A stretch of DNA of 64,000 nt from Ephydatia muelleri. Its lineage: Eukaryota > Porifera > Demospongiae > Spongillida > Spongillidae. The position numbers were made by a program, and so were the translations under genes. The number at the start of each line of letters is the position of its first letter. The first letter of the stretch is position 1. The stretch is taken from positions 3,889,215-3,953,214 of the forward strand of contig JABACO010000007.1 of the NCBI GenBank assembly GCA_013339895.1, in the 5' to 3' direction. The notes under the pieces were generated by a model, which did not search any database, had not been told where the DNA came from, and saw only the letters and a list, made by a program, of their open reading frames with translations. Of this stretch, positions 49,541-61,118 are shown piece by piece.

Positions 49541-50370
49541 TCACACGCTTCCTGGCGGTAAAGTGAAGTGGGTTGGGTGCGATTTGGATGCACCACGCTG
49601 TGTCAATGATGGGTAAGTGTCTGAAACGTTTATTGATTTGATAGGTTTGCGTTTTCTGTCACATATATCTGAGCCACAGAGATGTGAGTTATAACTGTTG
49701 CACCCGAAGCTGTACTCTAGAGAGAAAAGCATACCACATAAGCGATGAACATTCCTTCATTTGGTGTTGAATATTGGGTAGTATAAAGATGAAATATGAG
49801 CACCGGTAGTTCAAAGATGAAGCACAATAAAGGGAAAGCAGCCAATTGAAGGAGCTGTTTGAGAGCCTTCCAAAACTGATCACCATCGGCGATTGGTTCG
49901 AAAGTAGATCTCCGACAAACTTGACCGGCCAGTTTAATCACCATGACAACCATGATATGGCTATGGATGCGGCTATCAGCATAAGCATTGCGGGACCATC
50001 CCAGAGGGCAAGCCTCTCAATGAATGCAACACTTGTGTTGGCATAAATGTAACACATATTGCCACCCGAGTTCAACCCGTAAGAGTGAGTTACCAGAGGT
50101 ACAATAGCTATCACCGCTGGTACGAGTAGCGAGGTCACAACGAACAACACCTCTAGCTTCTTCAGATTCTTGTGAAGTACCGCAAAACAGAAGAGATGAA
50201 AGGTCACCCACATCGTGAACAACAGCTTCATCCATTGTGAATACACCATCAGTAACCATATGGCAGTGCACATGCGACCATAGATGTTAGGCGATTCGTC
50301 GTATTTGATGAATATCACCTCAGTGACTTCTACCGAAGCCAACGTCAGTGCAGATAGTAGTTGGGCGTAG
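49541..50370 (-). pseudogene. Seven-transmembrane receptor pseudogene
   Basis: Third member of the receptor family of 11.2 and 14.2 kb. From 50,370 down it encodes AQLLSALTLASVEVTEVIFI (segment 2) through HKNLKKLEVLFVVTSLLVPA and ALWDGPAMLMLIAASIA. A 5-bp insertion near 49,960 changes the frame, and the next frame continues MVVMVIKLAGQVCRRS to segment 7. There the tryptophan of FWSTASGAT is a TAG stop. Remnants of the C-terminal tail (FTLPPGSV) reach 49,541. Segment 1 and the start are missing: the homology stops at about 50,370, next to a hairpin (CCCGACCTTC...GAAGGTCGGG, 50,371-50,401) and the 3' end of a RAG1-like repeat. Confidence 0.85.
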
Positions 50371-50401
50371 CCCGACCTTCGCGTATTGGCGGAAGGTCGG
50401 G
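50371..50401. repeat. Hairpin at the pseudogene/repeat junction
   Basis: CCCGACCTTC and GAAGGTCGGG form a perfect 10-bp stem with an 11-base loop. It lies exactly between the truncated receptor and the repeat. Confidence 0.75.
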
Positions 50402-50409
50402 TTTGTACC

Positions 50410-50860
50410 CATCTGATCACGGCTGTCTGCTCTCATTGAACGCGTGGAAAGAAAGCCCTACGCCCCAAAATATTGAAATGGTTGCGTAATCCCATAGCAA
50501 CGACCCTGACAACCGAAGTCCTTACACCGTGCTGTGCACGAAGTAAACCAAATGCAACAAACACCTAAAAGCCATACAATGAGTGCGAGGCACCTCTGAC
50601 CTTTAATACAAAGCACAAATCACGTGGTCTATCGAATAGCACTGCTGGCTTGGGCGCTCGAAAGCTCTCTACTTGCGCACAGCTAACTCCGACCGCGTGA
50701 GTTCAGTAAAGGATAGCGACTCTCAGGAACTGAAATAGACTCAGACAAAACTTTCATGGTTAAGTGGACAACATGTGCTATCAATTTTTTGTAAATACTA
50801 GTGTCTACGAATTTTCTGAAGTAGTTTTCCAGCCTTTTGAAATGGGCCATTTTTACGAGT
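50410..50860 (-). repeat. 3' flank repeat of RAG1-like copy C (pair of 22,250-22,690)
   Basis: Inverted match to 22,250-22,690. It lies downstream of copy C on the minus strand, as its partner does for copy B2. Confidence 0.7.
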
Positions 50861-51331
50861 TACCGCGGTATTATATATACTTGTGCCATGATACATGAAA
50901 CACAAGGAAATAATACTATACATGGCAAATACTGTACGAGTGAGTTTTGATCATCTAATATGCTGATAAATTTTTAGAACTTTTAAGAAACGTGGCCAAA
51001 CATGTTGGGTCACACCATATACATGTAAGAAGCCTTCTGCACTGCAGGATTTTACAAACGTGGCCTCCAATTTTTAATATGACTGAAAATACAGACCTCC
51101 AGGCTGGTTTAATAAACAAAATCCAGGTTGGTTTCCACCACAAACCCAGTGCCTTCAAGACTTTTCCATCCTGGAATTGAGTATCCAGTGTGGAAACGCC
51201 TTTTAACCACCCTGGATTCATCAAATAAAATCCACTGATGGTAGAGAATTCATCAATTTCCACCCTAAACGTTTTAAAACTTTATTCTGTGATTATTACT
51301 AAATACATTGAAAAGTAGGGGGTGAGGAGAA
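50861..51331. other. Between RAG1-like copy C and its 3' repeat
   Basis: No gene recognised. The open minus-strand frame at 50,955-51,263 has no known motif. AATCCAGG-type words repeat in both orientations at 51,118-51,230. Confidence 0.3.
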
Positions 51332-53548
51332 CTATGTCTTTTGTTTCTTGGTTGGAGGGGGTATAGCAGCCACCATGTGTGGTTCAATGCTTAGCAAATG
51401 TTCCTTTACGATGCATTGCAGCTGTTTCACCTGGTCTTTTATTGACACAAATGCCAAGCTAAGTTGAGTAAACTTGGCATGTATGGACTGCTGCGACATA
51501 GTGCTGATGGTCAGAACACATTGTCTCAAGGGCCCTTCTTGTGGCATACCCTCGGATTGAAAGAGGGGTTGCCATCTCGTCACTTCCAATAATGCAAAAT
51601 AGACAAGGGTAGCACCCTATTGCATGGTTAATTATGTTTTGCATGACACTTGCATTGAATTTGTGGCACATACCACTTGCACCAGATAAGCCATACATCT
51701 TTGACAAAAACTCATAGTCCCCGCACATGAATATCTTGACAGTGTATTGCCTATTGATAATTTATACACTATTTGCTGCATATTAGTTAGAACTTCTTAC
51801 CTACTTCCGCTTCATTCCATGCAGATGTTCGACCTGGTCTTTGAAGCGAACTAAAGCCACATGAAGGTTGGTGACACTATCACCAGCTTCAAAGCAGCAA
51901 AAGACACAGGTGTTGTGAACTGAGTTTGGTGCAGCAACATTCACAATTTGAAAATTCATTTTAAATGTCCCACCACCCTTATCTCCTCCAATTTTTAGCC
52001 ACACCTCACTGGCTGGTATGTACCCATCGTGCCAGGTAAGTAGTCCTGCCCTGCACTGAAATGAGAATAAAAATTATAGTGTTTTTACCTTTCATTTTCA
52101 TCTAAGAGGTGTACAACCATATCCACCAGATGTGGAGTGTAAACCAAAGTTGATCCTTTGACTTCCTCTCCACCAGAAGGAAGTGGAAAAGAAAAGGGGG
52201 CAATATCTCCTTTCAGGTTATCACCCACAGAAATCTGGCGCATTCTCTCCTCCCCAGCCAGACAAATCCCTGATGATTTGAGCCACCTGGAAAAGCAGCA
52301 GTGTTTTGTTTTTGCTGCATTTTCATGTCTTACCTTCTAAGGAGTCTCAATTTGTTCCAGGGAATGGCAAGACCGGCTTTTATTGCCAATGTCTCAGCTC
52401 CAATTTCAATAGTTGACAAGATTCCTGCCTTGTCTAAAGCTCTTCTCTCTTCATCACTGAGGGTGAGCACCTCTCTCTGAATAAGGGCCGTGGCTCTCCT
52501 GCACTGAGAACACTGCGTATCATCTGCATTTCTGAGTGCCTTGTCTTCAAAGTCCTTGAACTGGCTGCTGTGGTTTGTTGGCGGGATTTGGTCACCTGTA
52601 TGAATGTCATTGGCTAAAGTGAGGTTAAATATTATATAACAGTACTAGTGACACTAAATGCACTTAGCTGCTCCTCCAGTAGCCAGTTTTATGATACTCT
52701 TATCAGGACTGGTAGAGACAGCTCTCTTCAGAATTCCCGCAACTGTTCTTTCTTCACTAGCAGTGAGACATGATGTACACTCGTGCCCTTCGTAACTATG
52801 GGCCTTCATTTCTCTGTTGCATTTCACACACAGAACCAGTATATCATTCAGCAGCATAAGTATCAAGTCTGGTGCTGGTCTGATATGTGATGGCACGAGG
52901 ACAGTGACATTGCAGTGTAGTTGACGTTGCTACTCGCTCCACAATGCATTGTGCACATGCAAGTGCACCACATAGCAGCTCAAGAGGCTGTTTTAGAATT
53001 TTAAGACACACCGGCAGGTCAGCTGCTCAAGGATGGAGGGATTGTTCTGGCTTGACACTGGTGGATGATGCTCAAAAACAGGATGATGCTCAAAAACAGG
53101 AGTGGGAGCAATCTCCTTAAGGTATTTAATAAGCATGTTGGGTGGTGCACCTGGGAGGCGGCCTTTTCCAGCAGTGCCATCTGAGTGTTCCACTTCCTTC
53201 AATGTGCTTACATACCTGTGTATTATTTCACCAATGATGCATTTGCTAGTTATTACTTATTTACCTTGCATTCCTGATCACTGTGCATCTCCCACTGAAA
53301 CAGCTTCACAGAACACCTATGATGGACCACCTCTGTCTTTGCAGTGATGGCTCTGTGCATTGAGCGTTCACAGCAGCTGCAAAAGCTCACTGGGTGTATG
53401 TGGACATTATCTCCTGACGTGTCAACACCAAATGCTATGTGCAAAACACTTTGCACTGGAAACTGCTAACAGTCTTTTGTTTGCACTTTTTTAGCCTTTG
53501 TCCGCATACCCTGCAGTGGATTGCTAGTTGTTGGATGTGGTAATCCAT
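51332..53548 (-). pseudogene. RAG1-like transposase relic, copy C (most complete)
   Basis: Blocks from 53,548 down: HCRVCGQRLKK, then AFGVDTSGDNVHIHPVSFCS with CCERSMHRA, which follow the RAG1 N-terminal zinc motif (CRLCG ... IDV ... SIHPTEFCHNCWSIMHRKF) closely; a RING remnant (ILEQLTC, LKQPLELLCGALACAQC); a zinc finger (VLCVKCNREMKAHSYEGHEC); AIKAGLAIPWNKLRLLRR (about 52,390-52,335); VWLKIGGDKGGGTFKMNFQI with PNSVHNT (about 52,000), where the aspartate fits RAG1 D600; TVKIFMCGDYEFLSKMYGLS with GASG (51,749-51,675), where the aspartate fits D708, spliced across a 66-bp intron to CYPCLFC; then RGYATRRALE. From that D to the first C of CLFC is 19 residues, as D708 to C727 in mouse RAG1. The end reads SIHAKF ... 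LQCIVKEHLLSI; the region between is deleted and the third acid is lost. Several frameshifts make it dead. Confidence 0.7.
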
Positions 53549-54069
53549 CCTGTAATCATGTACATGGGCTTGTAATTAGAAAATGTATCGATTATTCATA
53601 AGATACACACCTAGTTTTTGTGCCTACAGAAAATTCGCGGCATCTTCTGGATCATAAATTAATGTTACCTCATCTCTGCTCTAGACACTGATGGCCAACC
53701 TACCTTCCAATTCAGTTCCGGAAGACTGCAGTACTGAATCACGTAACCACTCTGCCAAAATACGTGCCGCGTGGTGTTGAGAAACTCGTTGCGCGTGCTG
53801 ATGACGTGTGGATTAACATTATGCGTGATGAGTGGTACATAAAGGCATGTTGTGATGGCGTCTGAAAAACAGTTTTTGCGTTTATTTGAAGTGTTAGAAG
53901 GGCAGTTTTTAGCTTTGAAACTTCAGGCAGTTTTAATTAGGAATGTCTTCATGTATATTGGATAAATACCGTAATATTCTAATTGTCAACCCAGTTTCCA
54001 GCCGCATACAACCGTGTGATAGTGCTGTGGGCTATAAACACCTGACCGTTGATTGAGTGACAATTACGC
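53549..54069. other. Between RAG1-like copy C and RecQ-like gene
   Basis: No gene recognised. A possible short 5' exon starts at 53,855 (MASEKQFLRLFEVLEGQF) but lacks a good donor, so I do not assign it. Confidence 0.3.
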
Positions 54070-55557
54070 GTGCATGCGATATGCTTGGACTATGAGGAGT
54101 GCGTTACCGACGCAGCTAAGGAGTTGGGCTACCCAGAGATGAAACCAGAGCAACTTGAAGTAGCTGCTTCTTTCATTGAGGGCAGAGATGTTTTTTCAGT
54201 TTTGCCTACTGGCTTTGGCAAGAGTTTATGTTACGCTTGCTTGCCACTAGCGTTTGATCAATTTATGAACAAAGAGCGAGGCTATTCTTTAGTTATCGTC
54301 GTGACCCCTCTTGTGTCAATAATGGAAGATCAGGTAAAGCGATATATGCCGGCTTGTGCAACTTCTACATCGTGTTACATCAATAATTTACTACTCACAA
54401 TTACAGGTAGCAACGTATTGCTCAAAAGGCCTCACGAGCATCTGTGTCTCAGGGGACACGTCTGGCAGCGCAATTCTAAATGACGTGTCTCTAGGAAAAT
54501 ACCAGTTGGGGTTTTTCACACCTGAGATTGTACTAGCCAGCAAGAAGTGGAGATAAGTGATTCAAGGAGATGTCTACAATGAGAGACTTAGGGCATTTGT
54601 GATTGACGAGGCACACTGCGTTAAGAAATGGTGAATTAAAAAAATTATATTAATTTATATATATATAAGTAGCACTGAATGTAACAAGCTATATGTTAAT
54701 TGCTTTTCCTAACTTTATTTTATAGGGGTGAGACGTTCCGACATGTGCTGAAGAGGATTGGGGAAGTTCGCAGTTTGATATCATTATCGGTACATATGAT
54801 GGCTTTGACTGCAACTGCCACTAGAAGTGACCGTTTAGCAGTGACTCAAACAGTGGGTCTAAGAAACCCATTTGTCCTTACAAAATGCCCAACAAAGGCC
54901 AATTTGGTATATCATGTCAGACCTTTCTTGACCATAGCTGAGACCTTCAAAGTGTTTGCTGAAAGATTGAAGAATGAGAAGAACATATTCCCAAAAACAA
55001 TAATCTATGGACGTTCATTTGGAATTTGTGCTGACATATACCTTTACTTAAAGAGTCAGCTTGGTTCAGGTTTTGTTATTCCTGAGGATGCACCTGATAT
55101 TCCTGAGTTCCGACTTGTTGATATGTTCACAAGTCTCACTGAACATATCAACGAACAACAAATCCTTAGTTTATTCACAAATGAAAGCAATCTAAGGGTT
55201 GTCATTGCTACAGTAGCCTTCGGAATGGGTGTAGATTGCTCAAATGTCAGGCAAATAATTCACATAGAGTTGCCAGATGATGTCTGCTGCTATATTCAGG
55301 AGACTGGACGAGCTGGTAGGGATGGAAACACCTCTGTGGTCACATTGCTGCTTTCAAGAACCTACCACATAGTAAATGATGACATCAAACAGTATGCAGC
55401 AAACAAAACACACTGCAGACGTCATATTCTTTTTAGAGACATGGAGAATTACCTGTATGTAGATGTAGGCATAAAGTGCCTATGCTGTGATTACTGTGCA
55501 AATTCTTGTGTATGTGGATTGTGTAAAGCAAACCTGCAGCCTTTTGTTTTATTTTAA
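54070..55557 (+). pseudogene. RecQ-type DNA helicase, near intact with one in-frame stop
   Basis: Exons 54,070(or earlier)-54,333, 54,407-54,630 and 54,726-55,557 with GT/AG joints. All superfamily 2 RecQ motifs are visible: Q-motif (YPEMKPEQ), Walker A LPTGFGKS, TPLVSIMEDQ, DEAHC (54,608-54,622), ALTATAT, VVIATVAFGMGVD and QETGRAGRDG, then a cysteine cluster (CRRH ... CLCCDYCANSCVCGLC) at the end. The protein is short (about 440 residues) and has no RQC or HRDC domain. Between KKW and the DEAHC motif a TAA stop occurs (KKWR-stop-VIQGDVY), where relatives have a glutamate-like position. The true start is unclear, since the open frame begins without an ATG. RecQ-like genes of this short type are numerous in sponges and cnidarians and may travel with mobile elements; here it faces a DUF6589 gene. 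Confidence 0.82.
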
Positions 55558-55645
55558 AGTTGATTATTTGTGAGTAAATTGTAGTGTATACAAATATGTT
55601 GTTACACATAATAACAATAATAACAAAATTAAGAAATACACACAG

Positions 55646-58600
55646 TTACAAAGATCTGGGCAATTTTCCAATAAGCCATTCCAATAGTTCTTGGGGGTCT
55701 TTGGCGTTAAGCACATTCTTTGGTTTGGGAAATACAAAGTGCTTTCTTCCTTCTACTTGCGCAGCAAAACATTTAGATTTGACAAGCTTATTGACTACAA
55801 TTAGAATGCAATTTACTGCCTTTGGCTTTTTCTGTCTGCTACTGTTGATGGTCACATTGTTTACCAAATCAAAATTTTCCAAAACTGGAGATAGAGTGCC
55901 TATGGCCCGGCCAATTCTTTGGATCACCTTCCATGATTTACATGAACCCATAAAGCGAATGGCACCTTTTGCGATTTTGTTCAAATGTTCCATATTCAGG
56001 TCGACTGGAATGTTTTCTAATGGTTTCCCATGTACATTTACAAAACGACTCCACAAAAGCTGTGTTGAGAGTCGAGAGGAAAGCACATAAGTGTGCTGAA
56101 GAAGGAAGTTTGCAGCTTCACAAGCATAGTTTTTGTTACCAGAAGCTGAGAAAATTGGTAACATGTATTTCCAGTACCGAAGGACACGCACACCATCACC
56201 TTCTCATATTGCATCCGAAAACTCCATGTAAATGCAACAGAGACGCAATAACTGTACAGAATATTCAAAAACTTTGCCATGTCTTGCTGGCTTTTTCCCG
56301 CTGTCATTGTAAGTTATGTGTACAAAACTATCATATAACTGTCCACAAAGCTCATTTAAAAACCCTCGTCTCTCATTGTCGGACAGCATCCAAACAGTTT
56401 CGGCCCCAGGTAAGACACCATCAGAAGGGAAATCATTCACTGACTTCAATCGTAAGGTGGTCATAGCAGTAGCAATGACTAGACTGGAAGTGATGATCTC
56501 AACGAAATCTTCACATGCATTTACATCTTTCTTAGGGACTTTTACAACATTTGTACGGTTCAGCTTGTTTCTTAGTTGATACAGTGTACCGTGGTCTCCT
56601 CCTGAACGAGTGGAGTAAAAGAACTTCCAAATCACCTACATACAGGGAAAATTTAAGAATATATACATGCACACATACATGTATTATGATGAATAATCAT
56701 TACCTCAAAAAGCTTGACTTTTGTGTGCCAATCAGCAACAACAGGGACCATGTCCAGAAATTGTGGACATCAGTGCATAACTCGGCTTAGAATTGGGATT
56801 TAAAAATTCTGATTTCACCGTTAAACTCACCAGACACTTTAGAGATTTATCACGTTATTAAAACAGCTAATTAATTTTAAAAAATATATTATTGTTTTCG
56901 CCTTCTAATTAATTGTACGTCTGTATGGTAGGGAAGTTAGGTGAGGCCATTGTTTTACATAAATCCTGCCAAACTAAGGCTATCGTCGATTTTAGTGATC
57001 TAACCATACGCATGCGCGTCAGTCATATGCGTTAGATTGTAACTCGTGCCCCTGCCTTCCAGAGGTCACATGAACGGTTATTTAACTATGTTTTTGTTAC
57101 TGCCGGATATCGTATGTGCATGCGTCCTGACTCAACTACTACTGGCGTGTGAACAGTTCTTCTCTTGACGGTGCGCTCCTTTTGGATTTCATTACACAAG
57201 GACCATCGTACGAGCCGTTTACTACTCTGACTAGAAAGGTTGTTTTCCCAATTAATATTACTCTAGTATCTATGGTTTTCCTAATAGTTGTTAGAATAAT
57301 AATTGCTGGAATCATATAGGTGGCTTTCGTTCTTTTGCACTGCAAGACAGATATGGTTATACCAAGTTATGACAACTGGGAAAAGCGCACATTAGTTATA
57401 ACAGATTTTAGCATAACTGTGAGGCAACTACCACAGACATTGGTATAACCTTGGGGTAACTACAGATAAGATCCTGAGATAACTAATTGCGCTTATCTTC
57501 CTATAACTTTGCATAACTATGTTATAGCTTGGTTTCTGCAAGCAGAGAAACTTGTTATAACTATGTTTGGCTTGCAGTGTTGGGTATAGTACTAGTATAA
57601 GTTAACTTAGATAGGTCGTTAACCACCCTCCACTTTGCACCTTGTCGCTAATAGTTCATAACCCTAACCCATGTTCTGTTCTGTGGCGTCCCTAATCTGT
57701 TGTATCCATTCAGTTGCAGTTTGTGTCCCTTCTGTGGACACCAAAACACTTGGCCGCCAAACTTTCCTGCACTCCCGGCGTATACGCTACGTAGGGAGTT
57801 ATACGAGGGTCTGGGGACATCAAGTTGGTGGTCAGCATCACCCTCAAGCAAGCTACAAACCAGAGCCTCAAAAGGAATGGGCTGCTAAAAGACAACGATA
57901 TTGTCAGAGTCCTGAACATGCTCATTCAGCGAAAAGTTAAGGCCAACTCAAAGGTGTGTCGTACATGTACACAAAGCTACCTACTCTTACTACATTTGTA
58001 CATGGTGTGATGTGGGCGTGCATTATGCAATCACGGGACTACATATATATACAGGTACTGGTACTGCTTGTGGGAGCTTATAGGGATCAGATGTGTATCT
58101 GTATTGTTAGAAATGCCCTAATGTGCATACGATTTGGGTCGACTATCTTTGGTCAATAGTAACTATGAGGCAATAGTGATATCAAAACCAAGGAGAAAAG
58201 GGTTAATGATAAGGAAAAACGGAGTAGTCCTATATTTAGAGTGTAGCACACATTGTAGAACATTACGTTGTTCATGTGTTCATACTACCCTTGTTCCCTT
58301 CCACCACCTTTGCCTTTAAGTTCTATATCCCACCAAGTTTCTCATAGAGAATATTTTTACTTGTGTAACTACACTGTGGATCTGGGGATCCTCCCCAAAT
58401 GCTAATTTCACTAAGCAATGTTTATCAGTCAATCAGAAATGATGTGAAGGACCCATTAAATATCTAATTTATGAGACAACAGTACAAACGCACACAATAC
58501 ACTATGTGTGTGTGCAGGTGGAGGAGGAAGGAGAGGTGGTGCTAGATGATGAGGATGAGGGAGGAGTGGTGCAGGTATCTGGTTGTGTTGTATTCCTCCA

Positions 58601-59598
58601 AGATCTTCTTACAGCCTGAATGCCTCCATGGAGCCAGTATTCATCATTGTGCTTGGTGTAATGCCTTTTCGATGTAGCATACTTTCATAAGCAGTCAATC
58701 CTGGCTTCTGTTCTGATAATGTCCATGGAGGCATTCCATTTATTGCTAGAGAAGTACGCCCTCTTTGCATTGCCGTTGTGTTTTTCAACACCTAAGCATA
58801 TAAAAAAATTGCACTGCAGTTTCCATTCAGAATCACCCATCAATTGATATACACATCTTGGCCTGAAAACTTTCGTAGATTACCATACCGCCTAATGCAC
58901 TCTGGTAGATGGTATACCATACAGTGCATGTATGGTGTATCATGACTCTTTTCGTAACCTCCTGCAGGTATTGACAGGAAGCTATCAATCCATTGCTTTG
59001 CCTAATAGAAAATATAATCAGTAACAGTTCTCAGTACTACCTTACACCTAAACGTTCTGGTGTATAGAATTGGCACTTCAGCAGATAAGGTGTTGCAAAG
59101 CTCTTGAAAGTCCTGCCATCCATGTTAATGAACCACATTACTGATCAGTCAGGCCTTCTGCTTACCTTCAAATCCCAAATGCCTTTGATATGGTCTCATA
59201 GTCTTCACAACCTTTGACGACAGCTCTTGTGTGGTTGCCTGCATGTTCAGAAACAAATTACTTATTTTGAGGGGGAAAGGATGCAGATATTTAGCATTAC
59301 AATGTTGTACACAGATCTACATGTATGCATCCCTCCTTGGCAAGTGTGTAGTTACTGTTGGTTTGGGTCACATATGTGGCATGCAGTGACTGCATGCTAT
59401 AATATACATTTGAGTGATGTTAGAACTTGACTGTGGGCAGCCAAATTATTCATTGCCTATTGTCTCTGTAATTAATGATTTTACAGCAGTTAGCAATCAC
59501 CATGCATCTTCATGTGTGTAATGCAGGTACTACATGTAAGGTTTTCTAACTGTCCACCCTTTCCTCAAACACACACACGCACACACACACACACACAC

Positions 59599-59637
<39 letters not shown>

Positions 59638-60298
59638 CACACACACTTACCAGTTCCTGATAAATATCTGCCTTGAGGGACTATGATAGAAAAAGACAAG
59701 ATCATGTTGCTCGTCCTTGAGAATTTAGCACCATCACCACTGAATTTTACAGGAATCTTCTCACCAAGCTGGAACAAAGTTGGACATTCCCCAAGCTGCA
59801 AATGAATGCAAAGATATACAATATGGAACAGTGTCCAGCAAAATCACCCTTCTGGGTAGTTTTTTAAGTTTTCAATTTTAATTTTTATTTTTTATTTTTC
59901 ATCAGCCTCTATCAAATTACATGTATTCTTACACATCCACCATCATAAAGTTATTGAGCACTGAATTTATAGTTACCCATACATTTCCATGTGCGCGTTA
60001 CTTTTCTTTTTGCTAGACACACTGTCCAGATATTACTGATATTTGTAAAAACACTAACCAGTCTAGTTATCTCCTCCCGAATTGCCGTTTCAATGTGCCT
60101 ATAAGACCCATCAAACGTTGGGATACTAAATAGTGTCACTGTTTTGTTGAGCTTCGATCTAGCAGCTTTAACTTTGCTTGCTCTTGGAAGGCTATTGCAT
60201 TTCATTGAGAGCGCTTGGTAAAATGCATCACTCACACCGTACTTATCCAATAAATACAGGACTTCTAGCTCTCTCCTTTCTTCTCTTTGTGCATCCAA
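55646..60298 (-). CDS. DUF6589-domain protein, multi-exon
   Basis: Pieces from the 5' end: 60,298-60,059 (EERRELEVLYLLDKYGVSDA ... SLPRASKVK ... FDGSYRHIE), ending at a donor; 59,795-59,651 (PVKFSGDGAKFSRTSNMILS); about 59,225-59,165 (GNHTRAVVKGCEDYETISKA); about 59,005-58,850 (DTPYMHCMVYHLPECIRRYG, FSGQ); 58,800-58,700 (VEKHNGNAKRAYFSSNKWN); and 56,635-55,646 (GGDHGTLYQLRNKLNRTNVV ... DAIREGDGVRVLRYWKYML ... NYACEAANFLLQHTY ... LLWSRFVNVHGKPLENIPVD-LNMEHLN). This order and these motifs are those I remember for DUF6589 proteins, which are abundant in cnidarians and some fungi. Function is unknown; multiplication in genomes suggests a link to transposons. Exon edges between 59.2 and 56.6 kb are not fixed, and a frame change at about 56,200 separates the last two blocks, so the gene may be damaged. 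Confidence 0.72.
56640..57660. other. Intron-like region of the DUF6589 gene
   Basis: Nothing recognised on either strand. About 57,350-57,570 is rich in GTTATAACT/GCATAACT words. Confidence 0.3.
57680..58575 (+). other. Possible plus-strand exons inside a DUF6589 intron
   Basis: About 57,822-57,952 encodes VVSITLKQATNQSLKRNGLL and KDNDIVRVLNMLIQRKVKAN; about 58,519-58,575, between AG and GT signals, encodes VEEEGEVVLDDEDEGGVVQ. The first resembles loosely the N-terminal OB-fold of replication protein A large subunits. Too little is present to call a gene. Confidence 0.25.
59570..59646. repeat. (CA)n microsatellite
   Basis: CA dinucleotides with occasional CG, just downstream of the DUF6589 exon ending at 59,651. 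Confidence 0.95.
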
Positions 60299-60317
60299 AT
60301 CAAAAGAGAAATGCGAG

Positions 60318-60751
60318 CACTCTTACCGGACGCAGTGTGCACACACAGGCATGTGCTGAATACCTTGTACTTTGGCAAGGCTATTCTAAGGAAGAGTGTT
60401 CATGGCTGGTGGAAGATGCCATTACGTTTGATGCAGACCAGTAAGGGTGTGCTAATGCATTGTCCCACATACACCCCCCCCCCCCCTCCATGTAGGAATT
60501 AAGTAGCTCAGTGTGGTCAAATTAATATCATGTGATTTTACTGCATCTCAACATCCCATTGCAGATGCTACACCTACCCTGAACCACCTCTTCGTGCACT
60601 CCTGAATAATGTTTCAACATTTTTAGCTTACATATCTGCATCACTAAAATGTGGAGTTAATCGTTCCTTTAAGTTTACAGAACCATTTAGAACAGACGTT
60701 TGTTTGGAAAGGAAAGGACTCTCTGAGGCATGGACTAGGGCGCTGGTATGA
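60318..60751 (+). pseudogene. Chromodomain gene fragment
   Basis: Exon to 60,440 encodes CAEYLVLWQGYSKEECSWLV and EDAITFDAD, a chromodomain core (YLVxWxGYSxxxxSWxxE). A donor (CA|GTAAGG) joins in phase to 60,565, which continues CYTYPEPPLRALLNNV ... CGVNRSFKFTEPFRTD to a stop at 60,749. A second frame from about 60,695 continues better (VWKGKDSLRHGLGRWYENED, EYFPSWSKCHDK), matching the fragment at 625-780, so a frameshift has probably broken the gene. The chromodomain exon starts about 20 bp from the 5' end of the DUF6589 gene, in the opposite direction. Confidence 0.55.
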
Positions 60752-61008
60752 AAATGAAGATTTCAATACTGAATACTTTCCTTCCTGGTCCAAGTGTCAT
60801 GATAAGTTGGGTGATGGATGAACCATTGACTTCCCTATATTTGCTTACACAGTAAGTTGAAATGGTCATCTAGGACTTTTATCAAGCAAGATGATGGAAC
60901 AGTAATGCCCAAGGCAAGGAGCTTTGAGGAAGTTTTAGTAGTAAACCTAGTTAAAAAAAGATGTTAGGAACATGCTCATGGTTCTCAGAACTCAATAACA
61001 ATTTGTTT

Positions 61009-61118
61009 CTTCCCATCACTGTCCCCTCCTTCCCATCACTGTCCCCTCCTTCCCATCACTGTCCCCTCCTTCCCATCACTGTCCCCTCCTCCCCATCACT
61101 GTCCCCTCCTTCCCATCA
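61009..61118 (+). repeat. 20-bp minisatellite, short inverted array
   Basis: About 5.5 units of CTTCCCATCACTGTCCCCTC, the reverse complement of the unit in the large array at 61,611-62,900, about 490 bp away. Confidence 0.95.
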
